Source of the DNA: JBCAWW01 sp039024315
GTDB taxonomy: Bacteria; Bacteroidota; Bacteroidia; J057
Direction of reading: 5' to 3'
NCBI GenBank assembly: GCA_039024315.1
Contig: JBCCQN010000199.1
Span: 1-14,941, forward strand
DNA length: 14,941 bases
Part shown: piece after piece, positions 14,381 to 14,941 of the stretch
Position numbering within the stretch: position 1 is the stretch's first letter
How the letters are laid out: each line of letters starts with the position of its first letter
Program-made: the position numbers and the translations under genes
The notes under the pieces: model-generated
Told to the model about the DNA's origin: nothing
The model's input: only the letters and a program-made list of their open reading frames with translations
Databases searched by the model: none

Positions 14381-14764
14381 ATGATTCCGGCAAGCTCAAG
14401 TAATAATTACCACTACAATCCTAAACTGAAACAAAAGGCTCAGATTCTCAGAGCGAGTATGACAAAAGCAGAAGCTAGCTTATGGAAATATGTGTTGCGA
14501 GCTAAATTGTTGGGGGGCTATTCCTTCAAGAGACAAAGACCGGTCTTAGAATACATTGCAGACTTTTTTTGTGAAGATTTAATGCTAATAATTGAGATCG
14601 ATGGTTCTAGCCATGACATCCCTGAAGTATTTGAAAATGATTTAATTCGCGCAGAAGTTCTCCAAAAGGCTGGATTTACAATTCTTCGATTTAGCAATGA
14701 AGAAGTACTAAATGATATTGAGATTATAAAACGGAAGCTCATTAATTGGATAGAGGATCAATAA
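14381..14764 (+). CDS. DUF559 domain-containing predicted endonuclease (PD-(D/E)XK-like)
   Basis: This encodes 127 residues. The ATG at 14381 is chosen; an in-frame TTG at 14372 only adds three residues and lacks support. It has the complete DUF559 pattern: the helical MTKAEASLWKYVL, then FKRQRPV (49-55), YIADFF with D61, and IIEIDGSSH (E72, D74, H78). This resembles the Vsr and PD-(D/E)XK-type nuclease core, so divalent-metal DNA cleavage is expected, though many DUF559 proteins are biochemically untested. There is no signal peptide. The codons are A/T-rich compared with the neighbouring LVIVD gene. The gene is enclosed by palindromic inverted repeats, suggesting it acts to maintain or spread the surrounding element, as homing nucleases do. 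This last point is inference. Confidence 0.9.
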   Translation: MIPASSSNNYHYNPKLKQKAQILRASMTKAEASLWKYVLRAKLLGGYSFKRQRPVLEYIADFFCEDLMLIIEIDGSSHDIPEVFENDLIRAEVLQKAGFTILRFSNEEVLNDIEIIKRKLINWIEDQ

Positions 14765-14783
14765 TCCTTGATCTAAAAATGTA

Positions 14784-14817
14784 TTCCTCCCCCTTAATCC
14801 CCCTCCAAAGGGGGACA
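14784..14817 (-). repeat. Right terminal inverted repeat of the DUF559 element
   Basis: On the minus strand this reads TGTCCCCCTTTGGAGG, then GGGATTAAGGGGGAGGAA. It corresponds to the left end with a few substitutions plus 3 extra bases in the joint. The hairpin CCCCCT-x-x-x-x-AGGGGG keeps 6 pairs. Confidence 0.85.
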
Positions 14818-14941
14818 AGGTTTTACAAACCCAAAAATCTCCCCCCAAAACCGCAGCTTCCCCCACAGATTTAATTTCCCCTTAACATTTTAAGTTTTAC
14901 CTTAGAATGTGTTCGTTTCTTCTATCATCAGCAACCTCGGC
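14818..14941 (+). other. Intergenic tail with possible promoter for a gene beyond the window
   Basis: No gene is seen. TACCTTAG at 14898-14905 is one base from TAnnTTTG and could be the -7 element of a gene starting beyond the right edge. A small dyad CTTAA-CATT-TTAAG (14881-14894) precedes it. A C-rich run at 14841-14860 is not obviously structured. Confidence 0.3.

Larger units (their letters stand above)
14337..14817. mobile_element. Compact DUF559 endonuclease element flanked by palindromic terminal inverted repeats
   Basis: A 481-bp unit consists of one nuclease gene and two G/C-rich terminal repeats. Read inward, both ends give CCCCCTYTGGAGGGGG, then GGGGGAGG and A-rich sequence. The right copy differs by TTTG for TCTG inside the hairpin and by ATTAA for CA in the joint. 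The left repeat ends 18 bp before the ATG and the right one starts 19 bp after the stop. No transposase is present and no target-site duplication was evident at these ends. Mobility is inferred from this architecture and from the A/T-rich coding region relative to its neighbours. Confidence 0.55.

Overview
The window looks like Bacteroidota chromosome, most likely the Saprospiria (a Saprospira or Lewinella type). This rests on several things: lipoproteins with short Bacteroidota-style lipoboxes, a TPR-containing histidine kinase, the near absence of Shine-Dalgarno sequences, promoter-like TAnnTTTG elements, short intergenic spacers, and family content such as EAD11-NB-ARC, LVIVD-repeat lipoprotein, DUF2975/YozG and DUF559. 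The genus is inference; no marker gene is present. No rRNA, tRNA, CRISPR array or classical transposase was seen, and no gene-free stretch exceeds 300 bases.

Layout. 1-1194 (-): the N-terminal 398 codons of an EAD11-NB-ARC STAND ATPase whose C-terminus lies outside the window. Upstream of it on the same strand is a small unknown protein (1312-1656), whose leader holds a 7.4-copy 8-bp tandem repeat behind a good Bacteroidota promoter. 1850-2866 (+): a pirin. It converges, across an imperfect hairpin made of AGTA/AAGTA units, on a lipoprotein (2937-3731, -). 3857-6416 (+): a two-gene two-component system, a TPR histidine kinase and a NarL-type regulator overlapping by 8 bp. It converges with a 1-nt gap on an all-helical lipoprotein (6418-7488, -). 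7646-9035 (+): a translationally coupled three-gene operon, DUF2975 membrane protein, YozG-type HTH regulator and CPBP/Abi intramembrane protease, preceded by two palindromic operator-like sites 21 bp apart. 9124-9837 (+): a membrane-anchored NodB-type polysaccharide deacetylase. 9965-11110 (+): a Tat-exported SDR-fold protein. 11112-12706 (-): a pair of tandem paralogous outer-membrane beta-barrel proteins, overlapping by 1 base. 12951-14237 (+): an LVIVD-repeat beta-propeller lipoprotein with a strong terminator. 14337-14817: a compact element made of a DUF559 nuclease gene between G/C-rich terminal inverted repeats.

How the parts work together. Much of the middle and right side concerns the cell envelope: lipoproteins, beta-barrels, deacetylase and Tat protein. 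The STAND gene with its repeat-controlled neighbour is the likeliest conflict or defence locus. The DUF2975-HTH-CPBP operon is a self-contained membrane module, probably autoregulated. The DUF559 element looks mobile. A dispersed hairpin motif, consensus CYGCTKCGCRGAACGC, occurs three times, once inside a coding sequence, and shows a compensatory base-pair change. The most promising under-described items are the DUF559/inverted-repeat element, the hairpin family and the repeat-controlled small gene beside the STAND ATPase.
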